A DNA stretch of 64,000 bases from an uncultured Ruminococcus sp. (GTDB lineage: Bacteria > Bacillota > Clostridia > Oscillospirales > Acutalibacteraceae), in NCBI GenBank assembly GCA_904393835.1, contig CAJFNC010000010.1:1-64000 (forward strand). Direction: 5' to 3'. The notes under the pieces were generated by a model. The model saw nothing but the letters and a program-made list of their open reading frames with translations. It had not been told where the DNA came from and made no database searches. Each line of letters begins with the position of its first letter. Position 1 is the stretch's first letter. Position numbers and translations under genes: made by a program. Positions 35,465-44,937 of this stretch are shown here, one piece after another.

Positions 35465-35917
35465 ATGGTGTTAAACAGCGTAATGGCGGATTCAATCGGA
35501 CATGAGATTAAGTCAATCAATCACATTCTTCAGCGAAAAATGCTTGCTCTCGCAAATGAGGAAGGGCTGGACAAGGTTACGGTGATGCATGGCTGGATAA
35601 TGTGCTTTTTGGCTGATAACAAAGATCGTGATATTTATCAAAAGGATATTGAAAGCACTTTTTCAATTTCACGTTCTACTGTTACCAACATACTTAAGCT
35701 CATGGAAGAGAAAGGGTATATTAACAGGGTTTCGGTTGACAGCGACGCCCGCCTGAAAAAGCTGATATTAACCCCGAAGGGTGAGGAAATTAACAAGGTA
35801 ATTCATACCACGGTCTTGTCAAACGAAGAAAAGTTTGATAAAATTCTCACCGATGAGGAGAAAAAAACCTTTCTCTATCTTATACGCAAGCTCAAAAGAG
35901 GGCTTGAAAATTCGTAA
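35465..35917 (+). CDS. MarR-family transcriptional regulator
   Basis: This 150-residue winged-helix protein has the helix-turn-helix QKDIESTFSISRSTVTNILKLMEEKGYI and wing region SVDSDARLKKLILTPKG (about residues 59-119), flanked by dimerisation helices. It precedes a pair of ABC exporter genes by 26 bases and has a large palindrome in its leader. Autoregulation and control of the exporter by a toxic ligand is the likely scheme. The start may be the ATG at 35465 or the GTG at 35468; GGAGGT is closer to ideal spacing for the latter. Confidence 0.92.
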   Translation: MVLNSVMADSIGHEIKSINHILQRKMLALANEEGLDKVTVMHGWIMCFLADNKDRDIYQKDIESTFSISRSTVTNILKLMEEKGYINRVSVDSDARLKKLILTPKGEEINKVIHTTVLSNEEKFDKILTDEEKKTFLYLIRKLKRGLENS

Positions 35918-35943
35918 TATTTATAATTGAAAGGAGAAATAAT

Positions 35944-37692
35944 ATGATAAAAACCTTAGCGGTACACATTAAGGGATTTATTAAAGAATCTGTATTGACT
36001 CCGCTTTTTATGATTCTTGAAGTAGTCATGGAAACAATTATTCCGCTTTTAATGGCGACAATGATTGATGACGGCGTCAACAAAGGTGATATGAATCACA
36101 TCCTTTATACAGGCCTTTTAATGGGCTTGTGTGCACTTGTCGGTTTGTTTGCGGGCATAATGGGCGGTGTACTCGGCGCCAAGGCGTCGGCAGGCTTTGC
36201 GAGAAATCTTCGTCAGTCAATGTTTGAGAATATCCAGACTTTCTCATTTGCTAACATCGACAAATTCTCAACGGCAGGTCTTGTAACCAGAATGACAACC
36301 GACGTAACAAACCTGCAAAACGCATACCAGATGATACTCAGAATGTGTTTCAGAGCTCCGTTCAGCCTTATTTGCGCTATGGTTATGACATTCGTTATCA
36401 ATGCAAAACTTGCCTGCATTTATCTTGTTGCAGCCGTATTTCTCGGCTCTGTATCATTTGTGTTAATGAAAAAAACATACAAATATTTCAGACAGGTTTT
36501 CGATAAATACGATGAACTCAACGCAAGCGTACAGGAAAACGTATCTGCAATCCGTGTTGTAAAAGCGTTTGTCCGTGAGGATCATGAAGTAAAAAAATTC
36601 AACAAGGCAGCTACAAACCTTTACAAACTCTTTGTAAAGGCAGAGAATGCACTGGTTTCGGTTAACCCGGTAATGACATTTACCGTTTACGCTTGCATCA
36701 TTTTAATCAGCTGGTTCGGCGCAAATATGATAGTAGGCGATTCAATGACAACAGGTGAACTTACAAGTATGCTTACATACTGTATGAATATTCTTATGAG
36801 TTTGCTTATGTTGGCTATGGTATTTGTAATGATTACAATGAGCCTTGCCAGCGCAAAACGTGTATCTCTTGTTTTAAACGAAAAATCAACGCTTACAAAT
36901 CCCGAAAATCCCGATTATAATGTACCCGATGGCAGCATTAAATTTGAAAATGTTACTTTCAGTTACAATTCAGACGGCAAAAGCCCGGTGCTGCACAATA
37001 TTAACCTTGATATAAAATCAGGTCAAACAATCGGTATTATCGGCGGTACGGGCAGCTCCAAAACGAGCCTTGTAAATCTTATCGGCAGACTTTATGACGT
37101 AACAGAAGGTGATGTTAAGGTTGGCGGCAAGGATGTTCGTTCCTACGACCTTGAAACTCTGCGTGACGAGGTTGCCGTTGTGCTTCAGTCGAATGTACTT
37201 TTCAGCGGCACAATTCTTGATAACCTCAGATGGGGTAACGAAAACGCCACCGAAGAAGAGTGTATCGAAGCATGTAAACTTGCCTGCGCTGATGACTTTG
37301 TACAGAGATTCCCCGAAAAATATAACACCTATATAGAACAGGGCGGTACAAACGTATCCGGCGGACAGAAACAAAGACTCTGTATTGCAAGAGCTCTGCT
37401 CAAAAAGCCAAAAATTCTTATTCTTGACGACTCTACAAGCGCAGTAGATACTGCGACAGACGCAAAAATCAGAGAAGCATTCAGAGAAAAAATCCCGAAT
37501 ACAACAAAAATTATCATTTCTCAGCGTGTTTCAAGCGTTGAAAATGCTGATGAAATAGTTGTCTTGGATAACGGTGAAATCAACGGAATCGGTACCCACG
37601 ATGAGCTTGTTAAGAGCAATCATATTTATCAGGAAATTTATGAGGCTCAGACAAGCGGCGGCGGTGACTTTGACCAGAAAGGAGATATGTAA
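35944..37692 (+). CDS. ABC exporter half-transporter A (degenerate ATPase site)
   Basis: This 582-residue half-transporter has six transmembrane segments (residues about 15-310) and a nucleotide-binding domain. Walker A reads GGTGSSKTSL, the signature is VSGGQKQ and Walker B ends ILILDDSTSA, with Asp where the catalytic Glu normally is. That makes its composite site degenerate, as in heterodimeric multidrug exporters of the TM287/288 or YheI/YheH type. It works with the next gene, which begins two bases after its stop. Under MarR control it probably exports a drug or toxic metabolite. Confidence 0.93.
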   Translation: MIKTLAVHIKGFIKESVLTPLFMILEVVMETIIPLLMATMIDDGVNKGDMNHILYTGLLMGLCALVGLFAGIMGGVLGAKASAGFARNLRQSMFENIQTFSFANIDKFSTAGLVTRMTTDVTNLQNAYQMILRMCFRAPFSLICAMVMTFVINAKLACIYLVAAVFLGSVSFVLMKKTYKYFRQVFDKYDELNASVQENVSAIRVVKAFVREDHEVKKFNKAATNLYKLFVKAENALVSVNPVMTFTVYACIILISWFGANMIVGDSMTTGELTSMLTYCMNILMSLLMLAMVFVMITMSLASAKRVSLVLNEKSTLTNPENPDYNVPDGSIKFENVTFSYNSDGKSPVLHNINLDIKSGQTIGIIGGTGSSKTSLVNLIGRLYDVTEGDVKVGGKDVRSYDLETLRDEVAVVLQSNVLFSGTILDNLRWGNENATEEECIEACKLACADDFVQRFPEKYNTYIEQGGTNVSGGQKQRLCIARALLKKPKILILDDSTSAVDTATDAKIREAFREKIPNTTKIIISQRVSSVENADEIVVLDNGEINGIGTHDELVKSNHIYQEIYEAQTSGGGDFDQKGDM

Positions 37693-37694
37693 TT

Positions 37695-39596
37695 ATGAGA
37701 GGACCTATGGGCGGCAGAAACGGCGCTAAATCCAAAGTAAAAGTCGAAAGCCCGATGAAAACCCTCAAAAGACTTCTCGGCATAATTTTCAAAAAGTACA
37801 AAGTACAGATGATATTGGTATTTGTTCTTATCTTCGTCAGCGTAATTGCCAACGTACAAGGTACTTTGTTTATACAAACACTTATCGATGATTACATTAC
37901 CCCTATGCTTCAGTCGGGCTCACACGACTTTGGACCGTTGCTTATGGCAATAGGCAGGGTAGCGATTTTCTATTTGGTTGGTGTTGCGTCCACTTATGCA
38001 TATGCCCGCATTATGGTATATGTAACTCAGGGCACAATGCTCAACCTCAGAAATGAGATTTTCTCACATATGGAGAGTTTACCCATTAAATATTTTGATA
38101 CTCACGCACACGGTGACATAATGAGTGTTTACACCAACGACGTAGATACACTTCGTCAGATGATAAGCCAGAGCTTGCCCCAGCTTTTCTCAAGTGTAAT
38201 CACAATTATTTCTGTTTTAGTCAGTATGATAAGCCTTGACCTGCCGCTTACCGGCGTTACGCTTTTGATGGTTGCAATAATGGTTTTTGTAACCAAAAAG
38301 CTTGCTGGAAAGAGCAGTAATTACTTCCTTGCTCAGCAGATTGACCTCGGTAAAGAAAACGGATACATTGAAGAGATGATGAACGGACAAAAGGTAGTTA
38401 AGGTATTCAATCACGAAAAGCAGAGCATTGAGGATTTCAGAGAGTTAAATGATAAGCTTTACAAAAGCTCATATAATGCAAACAAATTTGCAAACATTCT
38501 GATGCCTATCAACGCACAGATCGGTAACGTAAGCTATGTAGTTTGCGCTATTGTCGGCGGTGTGCTTGCACTCAGCGGACTCACCGGACTTACACTTGGT
38601 AAGCTCGTCAGCTTCCTTTCTTTCAACAAGAGCTTTTCACAGCCGATTTCGCAGATCAGCCAGCAGTTCAACAGTATTGTAATGGCGCTGGCAGGTGCGG
38701 AACGTGTATTTATGCTCCTTGACGAAAAGCCGGAAGAAGATAACGGATATGTTACCCTTGTAAACGTTACAAAGAAGAACGGCAAACTCGTTGAAACAGA
38801 TTCTCGTTCGGGACTTTGGGCATGGAAACATACTCATCAGGCAACAGGCGAGGTGGAGTACAAAGAACTCAGAGGCGAGCTTGTTATGGATGATGTCGAT
38901 TTCGGTTATACGGACGACAAAATGGTACTTCACAATATCACCCTTTATGCTAAGCCGGGTCAAAAGATTGCGTTTGTCGGTTCTACGGGTGCAGGTAAAA
39001 CAACCATTACAAATCTGATTAACCGATTCTATGATATTCAGGACGGTAAAATTCGTTACGACGGCATCAATATTAATAAGATTAAAAAATCCGACTTGCG
39101 CCGTTCGCTCGGCATTGTGCTTCAGGAGACCCATTTGTTTACGGGCACAGTAATGGATAATATCCGATACGGACGACTTGACGCAACCGATCAAGAGGTT
39201 ATTGCAGCGGCAAAACTTGCAAATGCCGATGGATTTATCCGCAGGCTTCCCGATGGTTATAACACTATGCTTACGGGTGACGGCGGTAACCTCAGCCAGG
39301 GACAGCGTCAGATGCTCGCAATTGCACGTGCGGCTGTTGCGGATCCGCCTGCGCTTATCCTTGATGAAGCTACAAGCTCGATAGATACCTGTACCGAAAA
39401 ACTTGTACAGGAAAGTATGGATAAGCTGATGTACGGCAGAACAACCTTTGTAATTGCTCACAGACTGTCAACGGTTAAAAACTCAGACTGTATTATGGTA
39501 CTTGAACAAGGTCGCATAATTGAACGCGGAACCCACGATCAGCTCATTGAGCAAAAAGGTAAATATTATCAGCTTTACACAGGTAAAACAGCCTGA
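37695..39596 (+). CDS. ABC exporter half-transporter B (catalytically competent site)
   Basis: This 633-residue partner of the preceding gene has six transmembrane segments and an ATPase domain with canonical Walker A (GSTGAGKTTI), signature LSQGQRQ and a Walker B followed by Glu (LILDEATSS). An insert of about 45 residues separates the membrane and ATPase domains (KKNGKLVETDSRSGLWAWKH and following), a feature known in this subfamily. The N-terminus starts MRGPMGGRNGAKSKVK, a basic Gly-rich lead. Together the two form a heterodimer with one active and one degenerate site. Confidence 0.93.
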   Translation: MRGPMGGRNGAKSKVKVESPMKTLKRLLGIIFKKYKVQMILVFVLIFVSVIANVQGTLFIQTLIDDYITPMLQSGSHDFGPLLMAIGRVAIFYLVGVASTYAYARIMVYVTQGTMLNLRNEIFSHMESLPIKYFDTHAHGDIMSVYTNDVDTLRQMISQSLPQLFSSVITIISVLVSMISLDLPLTGVTLLMVAIMVFVTKKLAGKSSNYFLAQQIDLGKENGYIEEMMNGQKVVKVFNHEKQSIEDFRELNDKLYKSSYNANKFANILMPINAQIGNVSYVVCAIVGGVLALSGLTGLTLGKLVSFLSFNKSFSQPISQISQQFNSIVMALAGAERVFMLLDEKPEEDNGYVTLVNVTKKNGKLVETDSRSGLWAWKHTHQATGEVEYKELRGELVMDDVDFGYTDDKMVLHNITLYAKPGQKIAFVGSTGAGKTTITNLINRFYDIQDGKIRYDGININKIKKSDLRRSLGIVLQETHLFTGTVMDNIRYGRLDATDQEVIAAAKLANADGFIRRLPDGYNTMLTGDGGNLSQGQRQMLAIARAAVADPPALILDEATSSIDTCTEKLVQESMDKLMYGRTTFVIAHRLSTVKNSDCIMVLEQGRIIERGTHDQLIEQKGKYYQLYTGKTA

Positions 39597-39617
39597 TAAA
39601 ATCAGAATATTAAATCG

Positions 39618-39653
39618 ACAAGGCAGACACTTATATGTTTGCCTTGTTTTTTG
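39618..39653 (+). terminator. Terminator of the ABC exporter operon
   Basis: ACAAGGCAGAC (39618-39628) pairs with GTTTGCCTTGT (39637-39647, one G-U), followed by a T-rich run. Confidence 0.85.
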
Positions 39654-39694
39654 TTCTCCAAATACTGTTCAAAGCTCTGCTTGTATCAAAGCAA

Positions 39695-39750
39695 GCAGCG
39701 CATAGCGCTGCAAATTCAGTGTGATGGGATTTTATTCCTCCGCTGAATTT
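39695..39750. repeat. Two nested inverted repeats in the exporter-sulP gap
   Basis: GCAGCGC/GCGCTGC (39695-39701 with 39705-39711) is followed directly by AAATTCAG/CTGAATTT (39712-39719 with 39743-39750). Neither is followed by a T run. It could be a small repeat element or a regulatory RNA structure; I cannot tell which. Confidence 0.4.
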
Positions 39751-39870
39751 TGATAATGGACTTTGCTTATTGAGGCGGTGGACATTATCCTGTTTGTTAT
39801 AATTGGTATTGCAAAAATCTGTTTTTGTTGTAAAATATTATGTAGAAAAAACTTGAAAAGAGAGCGATAT

Positions 39871-42051
39871 ATGAAATTACCGGTACTGAAAACATTAGAA
39901 AATTACAAATTGCGGTATTTACCGTCCGATATTTTTGCGGGAATTATAGTTGCGGCAATGTCAATCCCGATTTCAATGGGTTATGCTCAAATCTGCGGTT
40001 TGCCTGCCGTTTACGGATTGTACGGCTCGGTGTTGCCGATAATATTCTTTGCAATTTTTTCAACCTCACCGCAGTTTATTTTTGGTGTTGATGCAGCGCC
40101 TTGCGCAATTGTCGGCGGACTTCTTTCAACCCTCGGAATAGGCTCGTCAACTCAAGAGGCGATGACCGTTGTCCCGGCCGTTACGTTTTGCGCAGGAATA
40201 TGGTTGCTCATATTCTCTCTTTTAAAAGCCGGAAAACTCGTCAATTTTATTTCAACGCCAGTTATGGGAGGCTTTGTAAGCGGTATAGCCGTGACAATCA
40301 TTATGATGCAATTTCCTAAGCTTCTCGGTTCAACGGTGGGCGAGGGTGAGCTGTTTGAGCTTATTATTCATATTGCAGACGCTTTTAAAAATCCCAATCT
40401 GCTGTCCTTTGCAATAGGGTTAGGCACAATAGCAATTATTTTGCTTTCAAAGAAATTTATTCCCAAATTTCCGATGCCGATTGTAGTTATGATTCTCGGC
40501 GCGCTTTCAACCTTGATTTTCCATATAGATCAATATGGAGTCAAATTGCTTGACGCAGTACAAAAAGGACTTCCGCCGATTACAATTTCATTTTTCGGTT
40601 TGGACAATTTCTCAAATATTCTCGGCACAAGTCTTACCGTCGCCATTGTCATTATGGCTGAAACACTGCTTTCGGAAAATAATTTTGCAACGAAAAATAA
40701 TTATAAAATTAATGACAACCGTGAAATTTTCACGTTTTCCATTGCAAATCTCGTGTCATCTTTTACAGGCGGTGTTCCGGTAAACGGCAGCATTTCGCGT
40801 ACCGTAATGGCAGAACAGTTCGGCGGAAAATCTCAGCTTATGTCGCTGGTTGCAGGCGGTGCAATGGTTCTTGTTCTGCTTTTTGCAACAGATTTCATCG
40901 CTTATCTGCCTGTCCCTGTGCTCACGGGTATCATTATTTCGGCTCTGATAGGTGTAATTGAATTTGACGTTGCAAAGCGTCTCGCAAAGGTGTCAAAGGC
41001 AGATATCGGCATTTTTCTTGCGGCGTTTTTCGGCGTTCTTGTTCTTGGCACAATTTTCGGCGTAGTTATCGGTATGCTGCTTTCATTCGTTGCCGTAATT
41101 ATCAGAGCGGTAAATCCGGGACGTTCGTTTGTTGGTGTAATCAACGGAAAGGATGGATTTTTCAGTATTGAACGCAACCGTCAAGCCCGCCCGATTGAGC
41201 ATGTCATAATTTATAAATTCAGCGGAAACCTGTTTTTTGCAAATATAAACACGCTTGTTAGTGATATTGAAAAAGCCGTAAAACCCGACACTAAGGTAAT
41301 AATTATCGATGCTTCGGGTGTTTCGAGCGTTGATATAACAGCCTCAGACAGACTTGATATGCTTGCAAAGAAATACCGTTCAATGGGTATTCATTTCTAT
41401 ATTACCGAGCATATCGGTCAGGTTAATGACCAAATACGCAAGTTTGGACACGGCAGTATGATTGACGACGGTGTAGTCCGACGCACAATTACACTTGCTC
41501 TCAGCGATTCTCATATAAATCTCCCGTATATACTTGAGGATGGAGAAGCTGTTGAAACCTTACCTCAGGAAACCTCGGCTATTTACGAATACGAGTGGGC
41601 ATACGGCCGTGACGCCGAGCAAAAAATGGAAGAGGCAGTACATACAATTATGGAGTATATACGCAGCGAAGAAATTGACACCGAGTCAGTTGACAGTGCC
41701 GAATTTCTCAAATCTGTCGATTTATGGATTCAGTCGGGTACAATAGATGAAGATGAACTCATTGTACACCTTGAAATGCATCTAAAGGAGCTTTCGCTGA
41801 CGCTGCATAAGAGCGAAGAGTATATCGAAGACCATCTTGAACAGCGTCGCGCCAAAATTGCCGAACGCCTTAAAGATAAAAATCCCGATGCCTACAATGC
41901 TCTGCGCCGTCACCGTGAGGCGGTAGAGGAATACCTGAGAAAGAACCGAGAGTCCGAGTTTGAACACTTTGTGCGAATCCATAAAGCGAGAATGGAACAT
42001 TTTAAACAGAAACTTGAAAATTCTTCAAAAGAAAATAAATCCGACAACTGA
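39871..42051 (+). CDS. SulP-family anion transporter with STAS domain and a helical C-terminal tail
   Basis: This 726-residue SulP (SLC26-like) transporter has the N-terminal SulP motif (DIFAGIIVAAMSIPISMGYAQI), 10-14 hydrophobic segments to about residue 415, and a STAS domain (about 440-550, IIIDASGVSSVDITASDRLD). The remaining 165 or so residues are charged and helical with EHLEQRRAKIAERLKDK-type stretches, longer than usual. Substrates of bacterial members include sulfate, bicarbonate or dicarboxylates. The frame is open from 39763, but the ATG at 39871 begins at the conserved N-terminus with an AGAGAGCG site ahead. Confidence 0.9.
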   Translation: MKLPVLKTLENYKLRYLPSDIFAGIIVAAMSIPISMGYAQICGLPAVYGLYGSVLPIIFFAIFSTSPQFIFGVDAAPCAIVGGLLSTLGIGSSTQEAMTVVPAVTFCAGIWLLIFSLLKAGKLVNFISTPVMGGFVSGIAVTIIMMQFPKLLGSTVGEGELFELIIHIADAFKNPNLLSFAIGLGTIAIILLSKKFIPKFPMPIVVMILGALSTLIFHIDQYGVKLLDAVQKGLPPITISFFGLDNFSNILGTSLTVAIVIMAETLLSENNFATKNNYKINDNREIFTFSIANLVSSFTGGVPVNGSISRTVMAEQFGGKSQLMSLVAGGAMVLVLLFATDFIAYLPVPVLTGIIISALIGVIEFDVAKRLAKVSKADIGIFLAAFFGVLVLGTIFGVVIGMLLSFVAVIIRAVNPGRSFVGVINGKDGFFSIERNRQARPIEHVIIYKFSGNLFFANINTLVSDIEKAVKPDTKVIIIDASGVSSVDITASDRLDMLAKKYRSMGIHFYITEHIGQVNDQIRKFGHGSMIDDGVVRRTITLALSDSHINLPYILEDGEAVETLPQETSAIYEYEWAYGRDAEQKMEEAVHTIMEYIRSEEIDTESVDSAEFLKSVDLWIQSGTIDEDELIVHLEMHLKELSLTLHKSEEYIEDHLEQRRAKIAERLKDKNPDAYNALRRHREAVEEYLRKNRESEFEHFVRIHKARMEHFKQKLENSSKENKSDN

Positions 42052-42086
42052 TACTTATATAATTCAAAGTGATAAAAGAGGAAAGT

Positions 42087-42980
42087 ATGAAACAAAAATC
42101 AAATATTATAATTAAGTCGCTGTTTGCATTAATTTTGTGTCTGTTGATGACGGCTTGCAGCATCAATATAGAAATCCATAATGCAAACAAACCAAGCAAT
42201 TCCGACAACAGCCTTGCCGTGCATTATCTCAGCGTAGGTCAGGGCGACTCAATTTTCGTTGAATTGCCTGATAAAAAGACAATGCTTATTGACGCAGGCG
42301 TAAACGGTTTGGGAGAGGGAATACAGGAGTATATAAATAAATTAGGTTATACAACTATTGACTTCCTTGTCGCTACCCACCCGCATTCCGACCACATAGG
42401 TTCAATGGATTACATAGTCAAGAATTTTAATATCGGCTCAATTTATATGCCAAAGGTATCAACAACCACCAAGACATATGAGCGCCTGCTCACTGCTGTT
42501 TCCGACAAGGGTTATAAAATCAAATCAACATCCGCAGGTATGACAATCGGTGACAGCACAGATTACACAATTGATGTTCTCGGTCCCGTGACTATTGACA
42601 AAGACGAGCTCAACAACTGTTCAATTGTGCTGAAGATAACATATATGAATAACAAATTCCTATTTTTGGGAGATGCCGAAAAGCAAGAGATTAACAGCAT
42701 TACTGCCGATATGAGCAGTAATGTTTTAAAGGTAGGTCATCACGGCAGCACTACTTCTACAAACGAAACCATACTTGAAAAAATTAGTCCGCAATATGCG
42801 GTAATCAGCGTTGGCAGGGATAACGACTACGGACACCCTTCTGAAAAGACTCTTTCTCTGCTTGAAGATTTTAATTGCAAAACTTATCGAACGGACACCG
42901 ACGAAACGATAATCATTACGTCAGACGGCAGTAATATTGAAGTGACAACTGATAACACCGATATAAAGGGGGTTAAATAA
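42087..42980 (+). CDS. ComEC/Rec2-like MBL-fold hydrolase, lipoprotein
   Basis: This 297-residue protein has a lipoprotein signal (lipobox MTAC, Cys24) and a metallo-beta-lactamase fold resembling the C-terminal domain of ComEC. Its metal motif is THPHSDHIGS, with GDAEKQE, GHHGS and SVGRDNDYGHPS as further ligands. Tethered outside the membrane, it could degrade DNA or phosphodiesters. The pairing with a DUF3006 gene, whose start overlaps this stop, is common in Clostridia. Its substrate has not been shown. Confidence 0.9.
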   Translation: MKQKSNIIIKSLFALILCLLMTACSINIEIHNANKPSNSDNSLAVHYLSVGQGDSIFVELPDKKTMLIDAGVNGLGEGIQEYINKLGYTTIDFLVATHPHSDHIGSMDYIVKNFNIGSIYMPKVSTTTKTYERLLTAVSDKGYKIKSTSAGMTIGDSTDYTIDVLGPVTIDKDELNNCSIVLKITYMNNKFLFLGDAEKQEINSITADMSSNVLKVGHHGSTTSTNETILEKISPQYAVISVGRDNDYGHPSEKTLSLLEDFNCKTYRTDTDETIIITSDGSNIEVTTDNTDIKGVK

Positions 42981-43195
42981 TGAAATTGTTCACAGTTGAC
43001 AGAATAGAGGGTGATATTGCAGTTTTGGAATGTGAAAACGGCGACTGCGTAAATATGGAGCTCAAAAACCTTCCTAAAAATATAAAGGAGGGTGATGTGC
43101 TGAATTTTGAAAACGGAAGTTGTTTTCTTGATGAGTCTGAAACAAAAGCGCGCAGCGAAAAAATAAAAAAGATGATGGAATCCTTATTCGAATAA
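42980..43195 (+). CDS. DUF3006 domain protein
   Basis: This 71-residue small beta-rich protein (MKLFTVDRIEGDIAVLECE) is typical of DUF3006, which is usually encoded next to an MBL-fold hydrolase. The ATG shares a base with the upstream stop (TAATG), so translation is coupled. The C-terminal half is a charged helix. Function is unknown. Confidence 0.88.
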   Translation: MKLFTVDRIEGDIAVLECENGDCVNMELKNLPKNIKEGDVLNFENGSCFLDESETKARSEKIKKMMESLFE

Positions 43196-43200
43196 AATGC

Positions 43201-43234
43201 AAAATGCCCCACCTTTATAGGCGGGGCATTTTCC
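43201..43234. terminator. Bidirectional terminator
   Basis: AAAATGCCCC (43201-43210) pairs with GGGGCATTTT (43223-43232). It lies between the DUF3006 gene and the convergent GT-C-like gene. Confidence 0.88.
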
Positions 43235-43254
43235 TGTTTGTTATATACTTAGAT

Positions 43255-44931
43255 TTACTCTTTATTTTTGACCGGTATGGTCTTGAGCTTGTTTATAAAG
43301 TTCTTTAATTCCGTAAAATCAGCTTCAAACAAGTAGTTCATTGCATAGGCCGCAGTCGGTATCATCAAAATAATATAAGTCAGAATATACTGTGATTTAC
43401 CCTCAAACAGCAGATGATAGCCGAGTCCGCCGAGCAGTACGAGCGGCAAAATCGCAGTCTGTATATTTACCTTGCGTTTTGTAATCAGACAGAACATACC
43501 GACGGCAAACAGTATGTAAAGAATTTGCATATAAAATCCAAAATACAGCTCAAAAAACTGTCCCAAACTTCCGTTGTACATACTGTTGCCTATTCCGTTT
43601 AGGTCATAGTAGTGACTTTTGACTTCGCTTACCCAGATGCTCTCAAACGTCGGCTCGTTCCATTGACTCAGCAATTTTTTATTGAAAAAGTCAGCTCCGT
43701 ATTCGGGATTGCTTGCCATATAGCTCAGGCGTTCACTTACACCTCTTGAAGCCTGTTCGTTTGCCAAGTTGTTGTCAAGGTTGTTATTTTTGTAATTTTC
43801 AAGCGCAATGCCGTTGTACCAACCGGGCGCCATATACGACTCGTTAAGACCCATTTCAAGGTACATAATCTGAGAAATACCGTTGGGATAATCAACGCCG
43901 GCACGTTTTTCATAGCTTAAAATAACAAGATTGCTTGAACCTATAACAGCAATGCAAAGCGCAAGCGCAAACGCAATGCTCTGCCATTTTTTACGTTTAA
44001 CCGTATGAACGATAAGCACAATTACAAAGGCAACAAGGTAAATCAGGTTGTTGTATTTTGCGAGTGTTGACAAAATCAACAGAACGGCGCACGGGATGAG
44101 CAAAAGATATTTTTCACTTTGAAAATACCTTATTAAAAAGTAGGTAGCCCATAAAGCGCAGCACATTCCGATTATGTTTCCGTATGAAAACGTGCAGAAG
44201 AATATCGGCTGAAAACAGCCCGCAAGCAGTAAAATTGCAATAAATTCAATTGCGCGTCTTTTAAATACAAGTTTTGTAATTTTGGCAACAGCCAAATAAG
44301 CTGCCGCAACGCACAAAACATTTATAACCTGAACGGGCATAGCGGTAGAGGTGCCGAAAATTCTGTAAATTATCTCGCAGATAAACACAAATCCAAGCTG
44401 GAACGGATAAAAGTTAAAGTAAGAATAACCGTTGTAGTAGTCGCTGTTGTAAAATGTGCTGCCGTTTGTAAAGGAAGAATAGTTTCCGTGAGCCGCCTGA
44501 GTTGCGGACTCAAAAATATTATAGCTGTCGGCAGCAGGGACGGAAGTGACGGAAAAAATCCAGATAAAGCCGCAAATCAATACAAAGGCGACCATAAGCA
44601 CTTCCGTAATTTTCATATTTACTTTTGCGAAAAAGTCGTACTTCTTTTTCATTGCAAAAACAAAAACACCGAAAATTGCCGTAAAAAATATATTCAATGC
44701 TACGTTGTCTGCCTGATATAAAATAACCTCACTGCCGTAATTTGCGGGGTCAATAACGCTTGTCTGAAAAAAGCCCACAACAGCGATATAGCCGAAAGCA
44801 ATAAATACCAAAAGACAAATAATATTTGTAATAATATTTTCAAATTTGCTGAACCTGTTCAAGCTTTCAATATTATTTTTGGGTTTAGCAGGGTGGGGAA
44901 TGTTTTTCTTTTTTGTTGCAGAATTACTCAT
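43255..44931 (-). CDS. Polytopic membrane protein, GT-C/GT39-like glycosyltransferase
   Basis: This 558-residue protein has about 12 transmembrane segments. After the first membrane segments is a large extracellular loop with Asp/Tyr-rich residues (NGSTFYNSDYYNGYSYFNFYP), in the place where GT-C enzymes of the GT39/ArnT type keep their acceptor and donor site. It may glycosylate a surface polymer or lipid using a polyprenyl-phosphate sugar. I cannot identify the exact family. It follows gpsA by six bases and is probably co-transcribed with it. Confidence 0.75.
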   Translation of the reverse strand: MSNSATKKKNIPHPAKPKNNIESLNRFSKFENIITNIICLLVFIAFGYIAVVGFFQTSVIDPANYGSEVILYQADNVALNIFFTAIFGVFVFAMKKKYDFFAKVNMKITEVLMVAFVLICGFIWIFSVTSVPAADSYNIFESATQAAHGNYSSFTNGSTFYNSDYYNGYSYFNFYPFQLGFVFICEIIYRIFGTSTAMPVQVINVLCVAAAYLAVAKITKLVFKRRAIEFIAILLLAGCFQPIFFCTFSYGNIIGMCCALWATYFLIRYFQSEKYLLLIPCAVLLILSTLAKYNNLIYLVAFVIVLIVHTVKRKKWQSIAFALALCIAVIGSSNLVILSYEKRAGVDYPNGISQIMYLEMGLNESYMAPGWYNGIALENYKNNNLDNNLANEQASRGVSERLSYMASNPEYGADFFNKKLLSQWNEPTFESIWVSEVKSHYYDLNGIGNSMYNGSLGQFFELYFGFYMQILYILFAVGMFCLITKRKVNIQTAILPLVLLGGLGYHLLFEGKSQYILTYIILMIPTAAYAMNYLFEADFTELKNFINKLKTIPVKNKE

Positions 44932-44937
44932 AAGCTC

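Noticed and set aside
41782..42208. Minus-strand frames across the end of sulP and start of the MBL gene
   Set aside because: They are mirror frames of well-supported genes, without ribosome sites or motifs.
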